A DNA stretch of 64,000 bases. It comes from Xylophilus sp. Leaf220 (GTDB lineage Bacteria; Pseudomonadota; Gammaproteobacteria; Burkholderiales; Burkholderiaceae_C). The translations under genes were made by a program, and so were the position numbers. Shown in pieces: positions 63,249 to 64,000 of this stretch (positions within the stretch are counted from its first letter, which is position 1; the number at the start of each line of letters is the position of its first letter). Under the pieces are notes generated by a model. The model did not search any database and was not told the DNA's origin. It saw only the letters and a list, made by a program, of their open reading frames with translations. Location of the stretch: the NCBI RefSeq assembly GCF_001421705.1, contig NZ_LMKO01000001.1, positions 920,170 through 984,169 of the forward strand, read 5' to 3'.

Positions 63249-64000
63249 GCCGCCCTCCTTGCATGGATGAAGAATTCCCGGTTGCCGTCGCCGCCGGCAA
63301 TCGGGCTGTCGTGCCAGCCGATCACCTGCAGGCCGCGGTCGGCGCATGCCGCGCGCAGCCGCGCCTCGACCACGCCGAACAGCGCGGCGTCGCGCACGAT
63401 GCCGCCCTTGCCGACCTGGCCCGGCTGCAGCTCGAACTGCGGCTTGACCAGCATCAGCAAGTCGCCGCCGGCAGACAGCAGCGGCACCAGGGCCGGCAAG
63501 ACCAGCGTGAGCGAGATGAACGACAGGTCGCCCACCACCAACGAGAATTCCGTGGAAAAAAGGGCTGTAGCCGGCGCGCGATGCCGGCCATCAGCTATCG
63601 ATTTAATAGCATCGGCCTGCAAATCCGCCAGCCGCTCGGCATCGAGTTCCCGCGCATTGCAGCCCTCGACGCACAGCACCCGCGGGTCGTCGCGCAGCCG
63701 CGGATGCAGCTGGCCGTGCCCCACGTCCAAGCCCAATACGCACGCCGCGCCGTGCTGGAGCAGGCAGTCGGTGAAGCCGCCGGTGGACTGGCCCACGTCC
63801 AGGCAGGCCCGACCGGCAGGATCGACGCCGGCAGCGCGCAGGGCGCCCTCCAGCTTCAAGCCGCCGCGGGAGACATAGCGCGCCTCGGCCGCGTCGGCCA
63901 GTTCGACCTCCGCCGCCTCCGGCACCTCGTCGCCGTTCTTGCCCACCGTGCGCCAGGCGCTCCCCGGCCCCAGCCGCCAGCGCAGACCGCCCGCGATCAG
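63245..64000 (-). CDS. tlyA: TlyA-family rRNA 2'-O-methyltransferase with an in-frame repeat insertion (5' end beyond window)
   Basis: Putative rRNA cytidine 2'-O-methyltransferase/haemolysin TlyA. The visible part starts within the S4-type RNA-binding domain (LIAGGLRWRLGPG) and continues with YVSRGGLKLEGAL, the SAM motif CLDVGQSTGGFTDCLLQHGA, LVVGDLSFISLTLVLPAL and LLMLVKPQFELQPGQVGKGGIVRD. Between NARELDAERLA and LVVGDLSF there are about 22 extra residues (DAIKSIADGRHRAPATA and FSTEF), encoded by palindromic repeat copy I. The frame stays open through it, so the protein is probably made. The insertion lies in a loop before a core strand. It is first in the tlyA-metF-rlpA operon. Confidence 0.9.
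   Translation of the reverse strand: MIAGGLRWRLGPGSAWRTVGKNGDEVPEAAEVELADAAEARYVSRGGLKLEGALRAAGVDPAGRACLDVGQSTGGFTDCLLQHGAACVLGLDVGHGQLHPRLRDDPRVLCVEGCNARELDAERLADLQADAIKSIADGRHRAPATALFSTEFSLVVGDLSFISLTLVLPALVPLLSAGGDLLMLVKPQFELQPGQVGKGGIVRDAALFGVVEARLRAACADRGLQVIGWHDSPIAGGDGNREFFIHARRAA
63556..63611 (+). repeat. Palindromic repeat family 1, copy I, inside tlyA
   Basis: Full-length copy: AAAAAAGGGCTGTAGCCGGC, GCGCGATGCCGGCCATCA, GCTAT (63594-63598), seven bases, ATAGC (63606-63610). It is the only copy inside a coding region. It lies antisense to tlyA and is translated in frame. Confidence 0.9.

Overview
The window is a GC-rich stretch of chromosome with tightly packed genes. It has no insertion sequence, phage, CRISPR array or conjugation gene. 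Protein content and gene order point to a beta-proteobacterium of the order Burkholderiales, most likely family Comamonadaceae (Variovorax/Acidovorax/Xylophilus-like). Supporting orders are rubredoxin-thiD-hemL next to pilGHIJ, tyrS/M23 peptidase/anmK/erpA/rpsI/rplM, dusB-fis-purH, and a CopG-type regulator beside PHB-depolymerase-like esterases. I cannot name the genus from the sequence alone.

Layout. 1-2.5 kb: the pilGHIJ twitching-motility chemotaxis genes and a rubredoxin. 2.6-9.5 kb: a ThiD-like kinase, hemL, then an aldehyde dehydrogenase and a DUF779 gene with a sigma-54 promoter and a divergent sigma-54 activator. 9.7-17.2 kb: a purH operon extended by a secreted or anchored protein and a multi-pass membrane protein, dusB-fis, yqaA, a glutathione transferase and ychF. 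17.3-23.5 kb: a complete ribose operon rbsBACRKD behind overlapping LacI-family operators. 23.6-28.4 kb: a UbiH-like hydroxylase, dsbC, an M61 peptidase, an enoyl-CoA hydratase and a tRNA with promoter and terminator. 28.6-32.7 kb: a two-component system, an HbpS/GlcG-like exported protein, an ankyrin protein and a DUF3253 protein. 33.2-36 kb: two PHB-depolymerase-like esterases around a ribbon-helix-helix regulator. 36.3-42.3 kb: a frameshifted DUF6250 lipoprotein gene, a hybrid histidine kinase, a DJ-1/PfpI protein and a chemoreceptor. 42.6-48.4 kb: glmS, an Lrp-type regulator, a receiver-less histidine kinase, glmU and a DUF6279 lipoprotein. 48.4-52.4 kb: a stress-type flavin/PLP-fold protein, a poly-Gln protein, a Crp/Fnr regulator divergent from a BLUF photoreceptor, and a DUF2917 gene divergent from a LysR regulator. 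52.4-64 kb: tyrS, an M23 peptidase, anmK, an MFS exporter, erpA, rpsI-rplM, rlmJ, a porin and a tlyA-metF-rlpA operon.

The most striking non-gene signal is a dispersed palindromic repeat of about 55 bp. It has nine copies here, each with a GCTAY-N7-ATAGC stem-loop next to a GCCGGC-type stem-loop. Eight lie at or just past the 3' ends of genes. The ninth sits in frame inside tlyA and adds about 22 residues to the methyltransferase. A second repeat family of about 90 bp occurs twice.

Several loci read as self-contained circuits: sigma-54 activator with aldehyde dehydrogenase and DUF779; RbsR with its operon; kinase-regulator pair with the HbpS-like protein; Crp/Fnr with BLUF; CopG with the esterases. 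Cell-wall metabolism is well represented by glmS, glmU, anmK, an M23 peptidase and rlpA. Gene calls rest on reading the translated sequences and on recall of family motifs; no database search was run.
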